A stretch of DNA of 64,000 nucleotides from Muribaculaceae bacterium (GCA_017557665.1 JAFYYI010000087.1:1-64000), one strand, 5' to 3'. Counted from the first letter of the stretch, positions 42,260 through 52,202 are shown. The notes: generated from the sequence alone by a model not told the origin. Numbers and translations are program-made.

Positions 42260-42267
42260 TACCTTTG
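42260..42267 (+). promoter_or_regulatory. Promoter -7 box (TACCTTTG) of the polyprenyl synthetase
   Basis: TAnnTTTG match ending 9 nt before the ATG at 42277 and 15 nt before the one at 42283, giving a nearly leaderless mRNA. The -33 region is poor. Confidence 0.5.
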
Positions 42268-42276
42268 CATTCTAAT

Positions 42277-43254
42277 ATGGTTATGACGCTGACACATATT
42301 CAAGAGCAACTGCGGCCCGAGCTGGACAAGCTGGACCGCATTATCGAGACTACGTTGACGAGCGAGAGCGACTTGACGAACACCATTGTGACCAATTATC
42401 TCAAGAGCAAGGGCAAGATGCTGCGTCCCATTGTGACGCTGTTGAGCGCCAAGTTCTTTGGCGGCATCAACGACAAGGCGTTGCAGGCAGCTGCCGCGCT
42501 GGAGATGCTGCACAATGCGTCGCTGATTCATGATGACGTCATCGATGAGGCCAAGGAGCGCCGCGGCCATCCCACAATCAACAACGTGTGGAGCAATCAT
42601 GTGGCTGTCCTGGTAGGCGACTTCTTTGTCACGGGAGCCTTGAGGTGTGGCGTGGCGACGGGCGACGGACGCATCCTGAGCGCGCTGGCCGACATGGGCC
42701 GTGACCTCTCGTTGGGCGAGATTGACCAGGTGGACATTGCCCGCAACCGCAATATCGACGAGGCCACCTATATGAACGTGATCCGTGCCAAGACGGCCTC
42801 ACTGTTTGAGTGCTGCGCCGTTGTCGGTGGCTATGCCAACAACGCGCCTCAGACGGCCATCGACGAGTTGCGCCGTTATGCGCGTCTGCTGGGCATCTGT
42901 TTCCAGATCAAGGATGACACCTTTGACTACTACCACGATCCCATCATCGGCAAGCCGACGGGCAATGACCTGCGTGAGGGCAAAGTGACATTGCCGCTCA
43001 TCTATGCGTTGAACCGCACCGACTTGCCCGAGCACGATGAGATGCTGGCACTGGTGAAGAAGGAGACACTCACGGGCGAGGATATCGACCGCCTGATTGA
43101 TTTTGCCAAGCGTGCCGGAGGCATCGATTATGCCTACGAGGTGATGGAGCGCCTGCGTGGCGAGGCTAATGACGTGCTCACGCCCTATTCTCCTGACGTG
43201 ACTGTGGACCAGTTCAGGGAGATTTTTGACTATGTGATCGAGCGGAGGCTCTAG
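42277..43254 (+). CDS. Trans-polyprenyl diphosphate synthase (IspB-like)
   Basis: About 325 aa; the ATG at 42283 is an equal alternative, and upstream in-frame codons lie within the promoter. It elongates allylic diphosphates with isopentenyl diphosphate to make the long prenyl tail of menaquinone. First Asp-rich motif [12 protein letters not shown] (IHDDVID, about residue 90), second Asp-rich motif [10 protein letters not shown] (about 215), plus GKMLRPIV and [21 protein letters not shown]. Small residues before the first motif cannot be turned into a chain length reliably. Followed by rnhB on the same strand. Confidence 0.93.
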   Translation: MVMTLTHIQEQLRPELDKLDRIIETTLTSESDLTNTIVTNYLKSKGKMLRPIVTLLSAKFFGGINDKALQAAAALEMLHNASLIHDDVIDEAKERRGHPTINNVWSNHVAVLVGDFFVTGALRCGVATGDGRILSALADMGRDLSLGEIDQVDIARNRNIDEATYMNVIRAKTASLFECCAVVGGYANNAPQTAIDELRRYARLLGICFQIKDDTFDYYHDPIIGKPTGNDLREGKVTLPLIYALNRTDLPEHDEMLALVKKETLTGEDIDRLIDFAKRAGGIDYAYEVMERLRGEANDVLTPYSPDVTVDQFREIFDYVIERRL

Positions 43255-43322
43255 AGCGACTAGATAACCTGGATGTTCCAGATAGACTAGAGGAACCAGA
43301 GGTCCTGAATGGACTATTCACC

Positions 43323-43937
43323 ATGTTACAAGCTTATCTGATAGCGGGCCGTGTCGAGGCCGGGTGTGACGAGGCTGGGCGAGGTTGCCTGGCCGGTCCG
43401 GTGACTGCCGCGGCTGTGATTTTGCCTCCCGATTTCCATGACGACTTGATTAACGACAGCAAGCAGCTCACCGAGCGGCAGCGCGAGAAGTTGCGCCCCG
43501 TCATCGAGCGCGAGGCTGTGGCCTGGGCTGTGGCGATGGTGTCGCCCGAGGAGATTGACCGCATCAACATCCTGCGGGCCAGTATCACGGCGATGCACCG
43601 CGCGCTGGACCAGCTGACGGTACGTCCCGAGGGTATCCTGGTGGACGGCAACCGCTTTTTCCCTTACCATGACATTCCCCACACCACCATCGTCAAGGGT
43701 GACGGCAAGATGCTGAGCATCGCCGCCGCATCGATTCTCGCCAAGACGCATCGTGATGAGCTGATGCGTCGGTTAGACGAGGAGTATCCTCAATATGGGT
43801 GGGCCAAGAACAAGGGCTACCCCACGGCGGACCATCGTGCCGCCATCGCGGCCCACGGCGTGACGCCCTATCACCGCCGCTCGTTCCAACTGCTGCCGCA
43901 GCCGTCGCTGTTCGATGGCCTGGAAGGCTGGGAATGA
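43323..43937 (+). CDS. rnhB: Ribonuclease HII
   Basis: 204 aa endonuclease that nicks at ribonucleotides in RNA-DNA hybrids. Active-site motif CDEAGRG with Asp16-Glu17 near the N-terminus, [15 protein letters not shown], and the third carboxylate in LVDGNRF; the GK(S)-type helix [17 protein letters not shown] and [11 protein letters not shown] complete the RNase HII pattern. The short region before it (43255-43322) is an irregular series of CTAGA/GGAAC-like units. Nothing else is needed to place the start at 43323. Confidence 0.96.
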   Translation: MLQAYLIAGRVEAGCDEAGRGCLAGPVTAAAVILPPDFHDDLINDSKQLTERQREKLRPVIEREAVAWAVAMVSPEEIDRINILRASITAMHRALDQLTVRPEGILVDGNRFFPYHDIPHTTIVKGDGKMLSIAAASILAKTHRDELMRRLDEEYPQYGWAKNKGYPTADHRAAIAAHGVTPYHRRSFQLLPQPSLFDGLEGWE

Positions 43938-44093
43938 CGCTTGTGGCTGCAGCCAAAACCACACCTGACTCAGTTCTAATGAGAGTGTTGCAAAACTCAT
44001 TTCACTAACAGTAGTGATCGCGCTACGCGCGAGAACCTTTAGTTCGGCGTAGCCAAATCAAACAAGATTAGGTAACGATATAGCAGTTGACCC

Positions 44094-44205
44094 ATTGATT
44101 TTTTTCAATGCTAATTTCTCTAATTAGACGAATTACAATCATAAAGAATCATATCATTAAAATTAGATAAATTCGTGAAATTAGCATTAGCCCCGCAGGG
44201 TTTGG
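44094..44205. repeat. E-type inverted nonamer repeat, single copy
   Basis: Begins TTTTTTCAATGCTAATTTC and ends AAATTAGCATTAGCCCCGC, with inverted AATT-containing units between. The conserved right flank (GCATTAGCCCCGCAGG) is the same as in the composite repeats at 60493 and 61447. Confidence 0.7.
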
Positions 44206-44385
44206 TTTCGCAAAAGGTTGGGCCAACATCTATATCATTGCCCAAAATTATTAATAAAATAATAATAAAAAATTGGTTGAATTTCTCGGCCGTTAGGCCG
44301 ATTCATAGCGATTCATAGTTGTGTCGAATGAGATTTTCAATAGCCTGTTAAAGTTACAGGTGGCACGACTGCTATATCATTGGAT

Positions 44386-44419
44386 ATAAAAAGGACAGGG
44401 GCCCGATTGGGTCCCTGTC
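44386..44419 (-). terminator. Terminator of the CHB_HEX/dockerin gene
   Basis: GACAGGGgCCC / GGGtCCCTGTC stem with a GATT loop, followed on the minus strand by CTTTTTA. Confidence 0.85.
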
Positions 44420-44459
44420 GCTGTTTTTAATGAGATGATATCTCTAATGAATCATCATC

Positions 44460-46778
44460 TTACCATACGCTGTTCAGCACGTAGTTGATCAGCATGATGG
44501 CGTCGCTGATGTTCACTTCATCATCGCCGTTCACGTTAGCATTATCAGTATTGATGCCAGTGGTGTCGCTGTTGAGGATAGCGTTGATCAGTGCAATAGC
44601 ATCGCTGATGTTCACTTCGTTGTCGTTGTTAACGTCGCCACGAAGACCTGCGGGCTCGGCAACCTCGGTGAAGGAGATGGGCATAATCTGAACCTTGCCA
44701 CCATAGTAACTTACCATACCCTCAACATCATACTTCTTGGTGAGGTCCTCAGGCTTCTGAACGCCGCTGAAGTTGTTGTAGATAACCAGGCTGTCGGCCT
44801 CATTGTACATGTACTTGCCTTCGCCATCAAGCAGGGTCAGACCCTTCAGGAGGACGCGCTGGTTGATCACGTCGGTAGTGATCTGGTCAGAGGTGTAGAC
44901 GATGGGCTCGATAGTAACGAGAGGCTCATCCTCATCAACTGCAACATTGGTGGGATACATATACTCATTGATAGCGTCACGGTACAAGGTGTACTGAGCA
45001 GTCCACTCTTCCTTGAGGGTAGCACCATCCTGGATACCAGTGGGAACCTGGTTGCCGAAGATCAGACCGTAACCAGTCTCGTCCTTAACCCACAGGTTAG
45101 AACCATTCTGGTAAACAACAACTACGTTACCGTAGAAGATGAAATCGGTCTTCTCGCCAAGAGCGTTAGCCTCGGCAATAGTGGAAACCTCGGTGAGCTT
45201 GGTGTACTTGGCAGTAGCCTCGGTGCTCTGTACGCCCTCGAGTTCGGCATAAGCCTTAATAGTGCTGGTCTCGTTCAGGGGGATGGGATTTTCGTAGAGC
45301 TGATAATCACCGTCGTTGATGCTGTAGTAAATTGCAGCACCCTCGGTCTCACTGGTGATGGTAACGTCCAGAGTGTTGACAAACTTGGTGTTGTTCTCGG
45401 GATCAAATACGGGCTCAGCAACAACGATAGAGGGAACGTCATCGTCGAGGGTAACGGTGATGGTGTAGCAGCGAACCTGCTTGCTACCAGCGGTGAAGGT
45501 TACCTCGCGGGCGTTGCCTTCCCAGGTAGCGGTCTCCATGTTCAGACCCTCAACAGCATTGAAACCGGTAACGGGGTTGGAGCTTTCGCAATCGAAAACG
45601 ATCTTGCGGATGTTACCAGCAGTGCTGGTGAACTTAATGTCCTTGCCCTTGTAGATGCGATAGGTGTAGGTCCAAGTGGTGTCACCTTCAGCAACTACAG
45701 TGTAGTAGTCATATTGAGTGCCGTGGTACTGCATGGTCACATTGTCCTTGGCAATGGTCAGATCAGCCTCTTTGCGGTACTCAACATCAGGATCTTCATC
45801 AACACCGGCAACGAAGGTTGCAGTGCCGCCAACGTTGTAGGGAGCAGTCTTGGTGTAGGTAGCGGTAACCTCCTGGCTGTCCTGATAGCCCTCGAGCGAA
45901 GCAACAGCGGTGATGGTAGCGGTCTCGTTCAGGGTGATGTAAACGGGAGCGGTGCCCTCGTTGATTTCTTCGTTCACCGTGTAGAGGATCGTAGCACCCT
46001 CGGTCTCGCAGTCGATGCGGACGGTGATGTCGTCCTCGAAGGTAGCACCACTAGCGGGGGTGAAGGTGGGAGCTGCGCAGGTGGGGAGCACCTTGGTGAA
46101 GGTAGCGTAAGCATACTCGCTTACCTCGTTGCCCTTGCTGGCGTATGCAGCAAAGGTTTTGGTCTCGTTTACATAGAACGGCTGAGTGTAGTAGTGGTAG
46201 GTCGTCCAGTCGATCTCATGGGTCTCGGGATCACACTCGTAGTACTGGATCTCAGCGTTGGGGGTAGCACAGGTCAGGCTAACCTCGAGGCTGCTGGTGA
46301 ACTCACCACCGTTGGGATTGAATACGGGAGGAACGAGTTCGTCGCTGGTAGCATCGGCGATGGTTACGACGATCTCCGAGCAGCGAACCTGAGCAGATGC
46401 TTCCAGTGAGAACGATTCAGCATTGCCAGTCCAAGTGCCGACTTTACTGCCAGACTGTGCGCTGTAGCCCTCGCCCGAGAAAGATTGGGGACCATACTGG
46501 CTGCCATAGCTGGCGGTGCTGGTGAACTCAACCTTGGTGATGTTACCAACGGTCGAGGTAACCGTGACAACAGCGTCCTTACCAAAACGGAAGTTGTCGG
46601 TTCTGCCTAATGCACCCAGTGTCGAACTGATGGTTACACCATCGAGGGTCATCGATACATTAGCATCGTTGGCGGCTGAGCCGGTACCCATAGGATTACC
46701 CGGAACAAACGTCACAGTCGTACCCCAAGCCGACATGGTCAGCAGGGCGACAAAGAGGAGAGAAAACAATTTCTTCAT
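44460..46778 (-). CDS. Large secreted protein with chitobiase C-terminal-like repeats, OB-like domain and dockerin
   Basis: 772 aa. The signal peptide (KKLFSLLFVALLTMSAWG) is followed by a beta domain (about 20-150), two CHB_HEX_C_1-type repeats (FxPxxGxxFxxxxxVxIxxxTxxAxIxYxxxxG pattern, about 150-310), a second copy of the first domain (about 320-450), and a third CHB_HEX repeat (455-540). An OB-like DUF6359-type domain comes next (STIAEANALGEKTDFIFYGNVVVVYQNGSNLWVKD, about 545-680). The end is a two-loop dockerin (GDVNNDNEVNISDA, ANVNGDDEVNISDA) closing with LNSVW. Such modules decorate surface carbohydrate-active or adhesive proteins; no catalytic domain is present. Confidence 0.8.
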   Translation of the reverse strand: MKKLFSLLFVALLTMSAWGTTVTFVPGNPMGTGSAANDANVSMTLDGVTISSTLGALGRTDNFRFGKDAVVTVTSTVGNITKVEFTSTASYGSQYGPQSFSGEGYSAQSGSKVGTWTGNAESFSLEASAQVRCSEIVVTIADATSDELVPPVFNPNGGEFTSSLEVSLTCATPNAEIQYYECDPETHEIDWTTYHYYTQPFYVNETKTFAAYASKGNEVSEYAYATFTKVLPTCAAPTFTPASGATFEDDITVRIDCETEGATILYTVNEEINEGTAPVYITLNETATITAVASLEGYQDSQEVTATYTKTAPYNVGGTATFVAGVDEDPDVEYRKEADLTIAKDNVTMQYHGTQYDYYTVVAEGDTTWTYTYRIYKGKDIKFTSTAGNIRKIVFDCESSNPVTGFNAVEGLNMETATWEGNAREVTFTAGSKQVRCYTITVTLDDDVPSIVVAEPVFDPENNTKFVNTLDVTITSETEGAAIYYSINDGDYQLYENPIPLNETSTIKAYAELEGVQSTEATAKYTKLTEVSTIAEANALGEKTDFIFYGNVVVVYQNGSNLWVKDETGYGLIFGNQVPTGIQDGATLKEEWTAQYTLYRDAINEYMYPTNVAVDEDEPLVTIEPIVYTSDQITTDVINQRVLLKGLTLLDGEGKYMYNEADSLVIYNNFSGVQKPEDLTKKYDVEGMVSYYGGKVQIMPISFTEVAEPAGLRGDVNNDNEVNISDAIALINAILNSDTTGINTDNANVNGDDEVNISDAIMLINYVLNSVW

Positions 46779-46873
46779 AAAAAACTGAATGAATTAAGAA
46801 GTTAATTAATATGTTAATTAAACAAAAGTGTTCATTTTTAGTGCCTTAGAAAAGCGAGGTCCGTTTCATGGCG

Positions 46874-46904
46874 CAAAGGTACGGACATTATTAATAATTT
46901 GCAA
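46874..46904 (-). promoter_or_regulatory. Promoter (TTG-N20-TACCTTTG) of the CHB_HEX/dockerin gene
   Basis: Consensus elements with 20-nt spacing on the minus strand, giving a leader of about 90 nt. Confidence 0.78.
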
Positions 46905-47010
46905 TAGTTTGACGTGAAAATCTTAAGTGAAATTGGTGGGAACGGGAGGGAATGTGGAGACGAGGAATTTGGGTGGGTGAACAGGCGATTTTTGCCTTTA
47001 CTCAAGAGGG

Positions 47011-47318
47011 CTATAAAACAACCATTGATGTCCGCTGAAAATGTTGCGATGCTGTAACGGCGGCAGGCAGTGAGACAGTTCTACTACAAGCATTATAACC
47101 GCCTTTCGGGTGGGAAATTATGCCAATCAAATGATCATTAAGGAGTATGGGGGAACATCGCAGATGTTAGCGGTTCGAAGAACCGATTTCAATGAGAAAG
47201 ACCATGCAAGAACCTCGTAGGGGTTCGCAGCTTGGTCCTTGAGCTGAACACGGCAAGTGCCTCGAAGAGGAACTTTGTGATTGACCGGTTTTTTACGGAT
47301 TCCCCTATAAAACAACCA
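47011..47318. other. 294-bp hairpin-rich segment between 14-bp direct repeats
   Basis: CTATAAAACAACCA occurs at 47011-47024 and 47305-47318. Between them lie several short hairpins with 4-6 nt loops (AACATC-GCAG-GATGTT-like at about 47157, CGGTTC-GAAG-AACCG at about 47171, GAACC-TCGTAG-GGTTC at about 47210). The only open frame, 62 codons on the minus strand, looks like no known protein. No gene is called in 46905-47525. A structured RNA or a remnant of a mobile element are both possible. Confidence 0.45.
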
Positions 47319-47348
47319 AGGGACTCGCTTCTAGCAGCGACCCCTTGG
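47305..47348 (-). terminator. Terminator of the large T9SS protein gene
   Basis: CCAAGGGnnnnCGCT... / AGCGnnCCCCTTGG stem followed on the minus strand by TTGTTTTAT. The same design and flanking TGTGGTT recur at 52985-53040. Confidence 0.65.
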
Positions 47349-47469
47349 CTTCAGTTACTGTGGTTATGAAAAATATGAAAAATTACTTACCTTTTACTAA
47401 ATGTTTTGTATCTAATGTATATGTTGTTTTTTTAATCGTCTGTAGGTAATTTTTCTTTAGTCCCGCCTG

Positions 47470-47497
47470 CTGGTCCCCGGCCATCGCCGGGGGCCAG
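47470..47497. terminator. Strong hairpin just after the large T9SS protein gene
   Basis: CTGGtCCCCGGC / GCCGGGGgCCAG with a CATC loop, 28 nt beyond the stop. No U-tract follows, so it may stabilise the mRNA end rather than terminate. Confidence 0.6.
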
Positions 47498-47525
47498 AAA
47501 AGCGGTCTAAGGATTCACTTCAGCG

Positions 47526-50500
47526 TTAGCGGATGACCTTGGTAGTGGTCTTGCTGCCGTCGCTGTAGTGGGTGATCACGATGTTCACGCCGGTGAAGGG
47601 CTTGTCGCTCTGCATACCCTGCGGGTTGATGTAGGTGCGGCTTACCACGTCGCCACGAACAACAACCTCGTTGATAGCGGTCGTGATCTGGGGCGATGTT
47701 GAATCCTCGCTGGCGTTGTACATCTTGTCGTCTTCACCGTCCCTGTTGCCTCTCAAGGTGTTGGGAGCAACGGTAGCACCCTTAGCCTTGTAATAGAAGC
47801 GTACGATGATTTCGGGCGTAGCATTGTTGTCAGCACCGAAGATCAACTGGTTGGTGTAGCTGGTCTGCTCGCCGATGTTACCATAGATAACACGGTAGAA
47901 ACCTTGCTCGGTGAGCATGCCTTCGGTTACGGGAACATCGGCAAGCCACATGAGGTCGCTACCGTATGCACCGTCATCAACCATGTGTCCGTTAGTGCCA
48001 GTGTGGTAGTTACGCAGGTTGTCGTAGCTTACCCAGATGCGGCACAGGTAGGGCTCGTAGGCAACGTTAGAAGCGGTGGTGCTGGGCAGGTAGCAATCAG
48101 CAATCACAGCTGCGCGGAACTCGCTGCACTCAACCTCGTTCTCGCCATCGTTGTAGGTCCAACCAGACCACTTGCCAATCTGGCGCTCAATCTGGGTGGC
48201 ACCAGCGTCAACCTTACCAACACTGGTAGCCCAGATGGGTGAACCGTAGGTGTTGTGCAAGGAGTCTTCAACGAAGTAGTAGCGCTCGATAGCACGCGTG
48301 GTGATGAAGGGAACGTAGGTCATACCCATGTCACCATATTCGCCTTGAACGACCTTACCATCGAAGTAGTGGTGCTCGCCGGCATTGTACCTGTCGCCAA
48401 TATTCGGTGACTTCTTGAACATCTCCTGGTAAACGAAGTTATCGTTCTGCAGGTTGGATACGTAGTCAACCGAGTCGGTGGTGATGTGAGGCACAGCCTC
48501 CTGCTTGTTCAGGATCGAGTAGTAGAAGACAGCCGAGTTGGAGTTCGACAGGTTCATCTGCATGTCTGCGGTGATGTTGTCGACAGTGATGGTGTTGCGA
48601 TCCTTGTCTTGCTCAACATCGCTTGCGGTGTAGAAGCCGTTGACAACCGAACCGGTCTTCTGAACAGGAACCTCGATGTGGCTACTGGTCTTGGCCTTGG
48701 CGGCCTCGCCTGTAGCACCCTGCTTGGGCACATACTTCAGCACGTAACCGTAGCGGTTAGTATGCTGGTTGTCGGCAACGCTGACAGCGAACTGGTCGAT
48801 GATGGGAAGGCTACCCAAGCGAACGATGCTCTCGCCCTCGGGCTTGGTGGTCTCAACCTTCTTGTAAAGTTGGATGGGCTGCTGGGTGCCCTCGGGGTAG
48901 TAGCGGAAGCGCTTGCCGGTGGCACCGCTCGAAGCGTTGTAGCGCAACTCCCTGACAGTAGCAGTCTGGTTCTTGATGTGAGCCTCAATACCGTCCACCG
49001 AGATGACGTTGATGATGGGATCGGTGCTCTGCCTCAAGCCATTGCTGTTGGCGGTCAAGCCGATGTAGTAACCACTGGCACTCTTGACGGTACCTGCAGC
49101 CGGGTCGATGGTGAAGGTAGCGTTATCAATCAGAGCGCTCTCAAGAATCTCATAGGTATCACCCGTCCTGAGGATCTCGACACTGAGGTTGTTGTAAGCA
49201 GCGTCGAGCACACCCTTAGAACCGTCAAATGCCACGTCCTCGTTCTCACTGACGATGAGGTACTCGCCGGCGGTGAGGTCGGAAGAATTGAGAACCCTTA
49301 CATACTTGTAATACTTGTCGGTTACCTTCCACTCGTAGTTCTGGGCGCTGGTTCCGTTCACGGTCATGGTGTGGTCGTTGACCTTGATCTGACCGAGTTT
49401 GCCTTCGTCGCGCGATGCCCTGACAACGACTCTCAACTCATTGTTGTTGAGCATGTCGGGGATAGCGATGAAGCCGCCACCCTCCAGGTAGTAATAGTTG
49501 GTACCGGGGTCACGAACCCACTTGGAACCGGGTGACAGATACCAGCCCAGGCTGGTGACATCACCGTCGCTTACCTGCCAGTGTGCAATGCGGGTGTTAC
49601 TCTCGTTGTAAACGCTGATCTCGAAGAAGTTGACCTCATAGCCGTTGGGTTGGATGACGATGTCACCGTTGCCCTTGATGCGCAGGTCAAATCCATTGTT
49701 GTTCTGCGGCATACCCAGCTTGTCGTGGCTGTAGGCGTTGGTGATGGTCTGGTTGTCATTGGTCTTGAGGGTGTAGTCCTCAACAACCTGAGCGTTCTCA
49801 CCGGTCTCGAAGGTGAAGCCGTAGCCCACGGTCTTGTTATTATGCCTATCCCAGAAGAGGAGCTCGCCGACGGGAGTCAGGGCCTGCTCGGCCTGAGGCT
49901 TAGCAGCATCATAGCGATAGAGGGTGAAGAGGTTCTCACCAGCGTTGATGCGCTCAACGGTGAGTGCATTGTCCTCGTTCTCGGCAGCCACGTGCATGAA
50001 GTTGCGGTAGTAGTTCTTCTCGGTGCCGATGGCGTCGCCAATCACGAAGTCGCTCTCGTAGTGGTCGAGAATCAGGTTCAAGAAGTCGTTCAAGCCGGGG
50101 ATAACCACGTCGTCGAGGTTACTCCAAGCGACGAACGAGGGATAGTCGCTGCTGATAGAGGGAGTGGGATAGCCCTTGATGATGTAAGTGATCGTCTGGC
50201 TCTCTTCGGTCTGAAGCACTTGATAGGTGTAAGTGGTCTCATCGGTTACGGTGGTCAGGTACTCTTGAGTCTCGGTACCGTCCTCGTTATAGTGAACGAT
50301 GTAGATCTCATAGGTCTGGTGAACCATTTCGCCCGACAACTCGTTGAGCGACGATACCCAGTTCAGGGTCACGTCATAGTACCTGTTGTTGGGATCCTCG
50401 GCGTCATAACCGGCAGCCTTCTTGGCAGTAGCCTCGAGGGTAATCTTGTAGATACCAACCTTGGGAGCGTAGTCGGGGTTGTAGTTACCATACCAGCATG

Positions 50501-51983
50501 ACCAATAACCGCCGTTTTTAAAAGAGGTGGTGTGACCGCTATTATTGGCTCTCATATAGGGGTTGATGTCACGACCATCAATAGTATAATCGTTATAAGT
50601 GTCGGTCCAGAACAGCAGACGGTAGTCGGGGATAAAGAAGTTCAGACCCGACATCGCGTAACTCTGCGTGCCATTGTTGCCCGACATCGAGAACTGGTGT
50701 CCCTCTTGGATTACCGAAGCGCAGTCGTGAACAACGCTATAGACGTGACCGTCCTGCATCTCGGTGTAGAAGTCTTTGATATCAGAACCTGCATCAACCG
50801 TAGTGGGGCTGAACTGCTCATACATGGTCTGGAAGGGGAATACCTCACCATAGTACCAACGATTGGCATAGTTGCCAATTAAGCTGTTCTTCGTATAATC
50901 CGATTTCTCGCGAGCCTGGCCCTTGCCGATGATAAAGAACTTGTTGTAGGTTCCTGAGCAGTTAAATACGGTACCGCTGGTGTGCTCTTCGGCACTACCG
51001 ATGCGCAGACCGTCGGTCAGCAGCTGAACAGACTTGATTCGGTCAGCAATGTAATTGATATATCCTTGTTTGGTGTTGAAATAAGAACCGTGATCCCTAT
51101 CGCCAGTGATACCAGTACCACTCTCTGACGCAGCAGTAGCATCATCATATACCGACACCATCAGCGCAGTGTAACCCTCAACAAAAGGAGTGGCAACAGT
51201 ACCCTGTACAAATGCGTTCTCAGCGGGGAGAGTTACGTTCCAAGTGAAGTTATTGTAACTTGTTTGGTTTACGTTCTTACTCTGATTATTAATTGAGAGG
51301 GAGCCAGCATAATTAGCGTTAGTGGCCTTTGCTTCAATAACGATGGTAAGATTGTTATATCCCGTAAACAGTGACGAGGAAATCGTAATAGTGGCGTTCT
51401 GGGTCTCGTTAAAGTAAAGATCACCATCTCCGTTAACTGATAATTGAGCGCTTGGAGTCCAACCACTAGGAAGCTGCGACATGCCTTCAGTATATTCCAG
51501 CTTAGCGACTTCGGTTTCACCCGACATCACTTTGATGGATTTTATCAAAACAGGATAATAGGTATAACCAAATAACCAGCTACCACTGCGATTATTGGTG
51601 ACGTTGATGGTAATGTCCCTATTAACAGCAGTTGCAGCGGTAATGTTCCAACCACCTTGGATGGGACCATACTCAATGGGGTCCTCGCGAACGAACGCTG
51701 AGGTGTAGGCACCGTATTTGGGGCCGGGGAATGCGGGATTACCATAAACGAACCTGAGGAGTTCGTAGATCTGGTAAGGATCGGTAGCCAAGTCGGTCGA
51801 CTTGCTGGTACGGACGCCTTCACCATCGGTGGGGTTCTCCCAGGTGTAGGTCAACGCGTCATAGTAGCTCTTGGGATACACAGCATCCGGGATGTTGTTC
51901 GGAGATGACTGTGCATACGCACTACTGGTCCAGCCCACTGCCAAGAGCAGGCCGAACAGCAAAGTTGTTAATTTCATTTTCAT
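47526..51983 (-). CDS. Giant secreted protein with T9SS type A C-terminal sorting domain
   Basis: About 1485 aa (start at 51983; Met codons three residues either side are possible). The signal peptide is KLTTLLFGLLLAVGWTSSAYA. Residues about 35-640 are homologous to the 681-aa protein at 56777-58822 (SYYDALTYTWENP, GWNIT, IQLLTDGLRIG, SMYEQF, HDC, FSMSGNNGT, FFIPDYR). About 940-1090 is a beta domain (AGEYLIVSENEDVAFDGSKGVLDA ... IQLYKK) common in Bacteroidales exoproteins. The rest matches the end of the 53085-56762 protein. The C-terminus (DKPFTGVNIVITHYSDGSKTTTKVIR region) is a type A T9SS signal, so the protein should be exported by T9SS and attached to the surface. Function unknown; adhesin-like. 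Confidence 0.82.
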   Translation of the reverse strand: MKMKLTTLLFGLLLAVGWTSSAYAQSSPNNIPDAVYPKSYYDALTYTWENPTDGEGVRTSKSTDLATDPYQIYELLRFVYGNPAFPGPKYGAYTSAFVREDPIEYGPIQGGWNITAATAVNRDITINVTNNRSGSWLFGYTYYPVLIKSIKVMSGETEVAKLEYTEGMSQLPSGWTPSAQLSVNGDGDLYFNETQNATITISSSLFTGYNNLTIVIEAKATNANYAGSLSINNQSKNVNQTSYNNFTWNVTLPAENAFVQGTVATPFVEGYTALMVSVYDDATAASESGTGITGDRDHGSYFNTKQGYINYIADRIKSVQLLTDGLRIGSAEEHTSGTVFNCSGTYNKFFIIGKGQAREKSDYTKNSLIGNYANRWYYGEVFPFQTMYEQFSPTTVDAGSDIKDFYTEMQDGHVYSVVHDCASVIQEGHQFSMSGNNGTQSYAMSGLNFFIPDYRLLFWTDTYNDYTIDGRDINPYMRANNSGHTTSFKNGGYWSCWYGNYNPDYAPKVGIYKITLEATAKKAAGYDAEDPNNRYYDVTLNWVSSLNELSGEMVHQTYEIYIVHYNEDGTETQEYLTTVTDETTYTYQVLQTEESQTITYIIKGYPTPSISSDYPSFVAWSNLDDVVIPGLNDFLNLILDHYESDFVIGDAIGTEKNYYRNFMHVAAENEDNALTVERINAGENLFTLYRYDAAKPQAEQALTPVGELLFWDRHNNKTVGYGFTFETGENAQVVEDYTLKTNDNQTITNAYSHDKLGMPQNNNGFDLRIKGNGDIVIQPNGYEVNFFEISVYNESNTRIAHWQVSDGDVTSLGWYLSPGSKWVRDPGTNYYYLEGGGFIAIPDMLNNNELRVVVRASRDEGKLGQIKVNDHTMTVNGTSAQNYEWKVTDKYYKYVRVLNSSDLTAGEYLIVSENEDVAFDGSKGVLDAAYNNLSVEILRTGDTYEILESALIDNATFTIDPAAGTVKSASGYYIGLTANSNGLRQSTDPIINVISVDGIEAHIKNQTATVRELRYNASSGATGKRFRYYPEGTQQPIQLYKKVETTKPEGESIVRLGSLPIIDQFAVSVADNQHTNRYGYVLKYVPKQGATGEAAKAKTSSHIEVPVQKTGSVVNGFYTASDVEQDKDRNTITVDNITADMQMNLSNSNSAVFYYSILNKQEAVPHITTDSVDYVSNLQNDNFVYQEMFKKSPNIGDRYNAGEHHYFDGKVVQGEYGDMGMTYVPFITTRAIERYYFVEDSLHNTYGSPIWATSVGKVDAGATQIERQIGKWSGWTYNDGENEVECSEFRAAVIADCYLPSTTASNVAYEPYLCRIWVSYDNLRNYHTGTNGHMVDDGAYGSDLMWLADVPVTEGMLTEQGFYRVIYGNIGEQTSYTNQLIFGADNNATPEIIVRFYYKAKGATVAPNTLRGNRDGEDDKMYNASEDSTSPQITTAINEVVVRGDVVSRTYINPQGMQSDKPFTGVNIVITHYSDGSKTTTKVIR

Positions 51984-52202
51984 AATATCCACAAAAAATT
52001 TATAATTAAAAAATTGTTCTTAACATCAGTAAACATTATCTCTTTGGACCACACGAATTGGCCGCGTAGACATCACTCCACTGGCGTTACAGCAGATCGA
52101 TGAAAGATCGTGTATGCAATATAAGCGCTAGAGAAATGGTTAACAAAACATTCTGGCAAGTACATCGCAATACTTCTCTATATAATACATTTTTTCACGT
52201 TA
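51984..52202 (-). other. About 200-nt 5' leader of the giant T9SS protein
   Basis: Region between the promoter at 52203-52232 and the start codon, much longer than other leaders here. The 58822 gene also has a leader near 200 nt. Both contain a GTGT(GG)TCCAA-type motif and a TTGTGGA just before the ATG. Confidence 0.4.

Larger units (their letters stand above)
43938..44459. other. 522-bp gene-free interval
   Basis: I see no coding region. It contains an E-type repeat (44094-44205), a GC-rich palindrome (GATCGCGCTACGCGCGA, about 44015-44031) and the terminator of the minus-strand gene. The rest is A+T-rich and unremarkable. Confidence 0.6.

Noticed and set aside
14007..46778. A cellulosome locus, because of the dockerins
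   Set aside because: No cohesin, scaffoldin or glycoside hydrolase is present in the window.
47127..47315. 62-codon minus-strand frame
   Set aside because: Not protein-like and sits in a hairpin-rich segment; kept as part of that segment, not as a gene.
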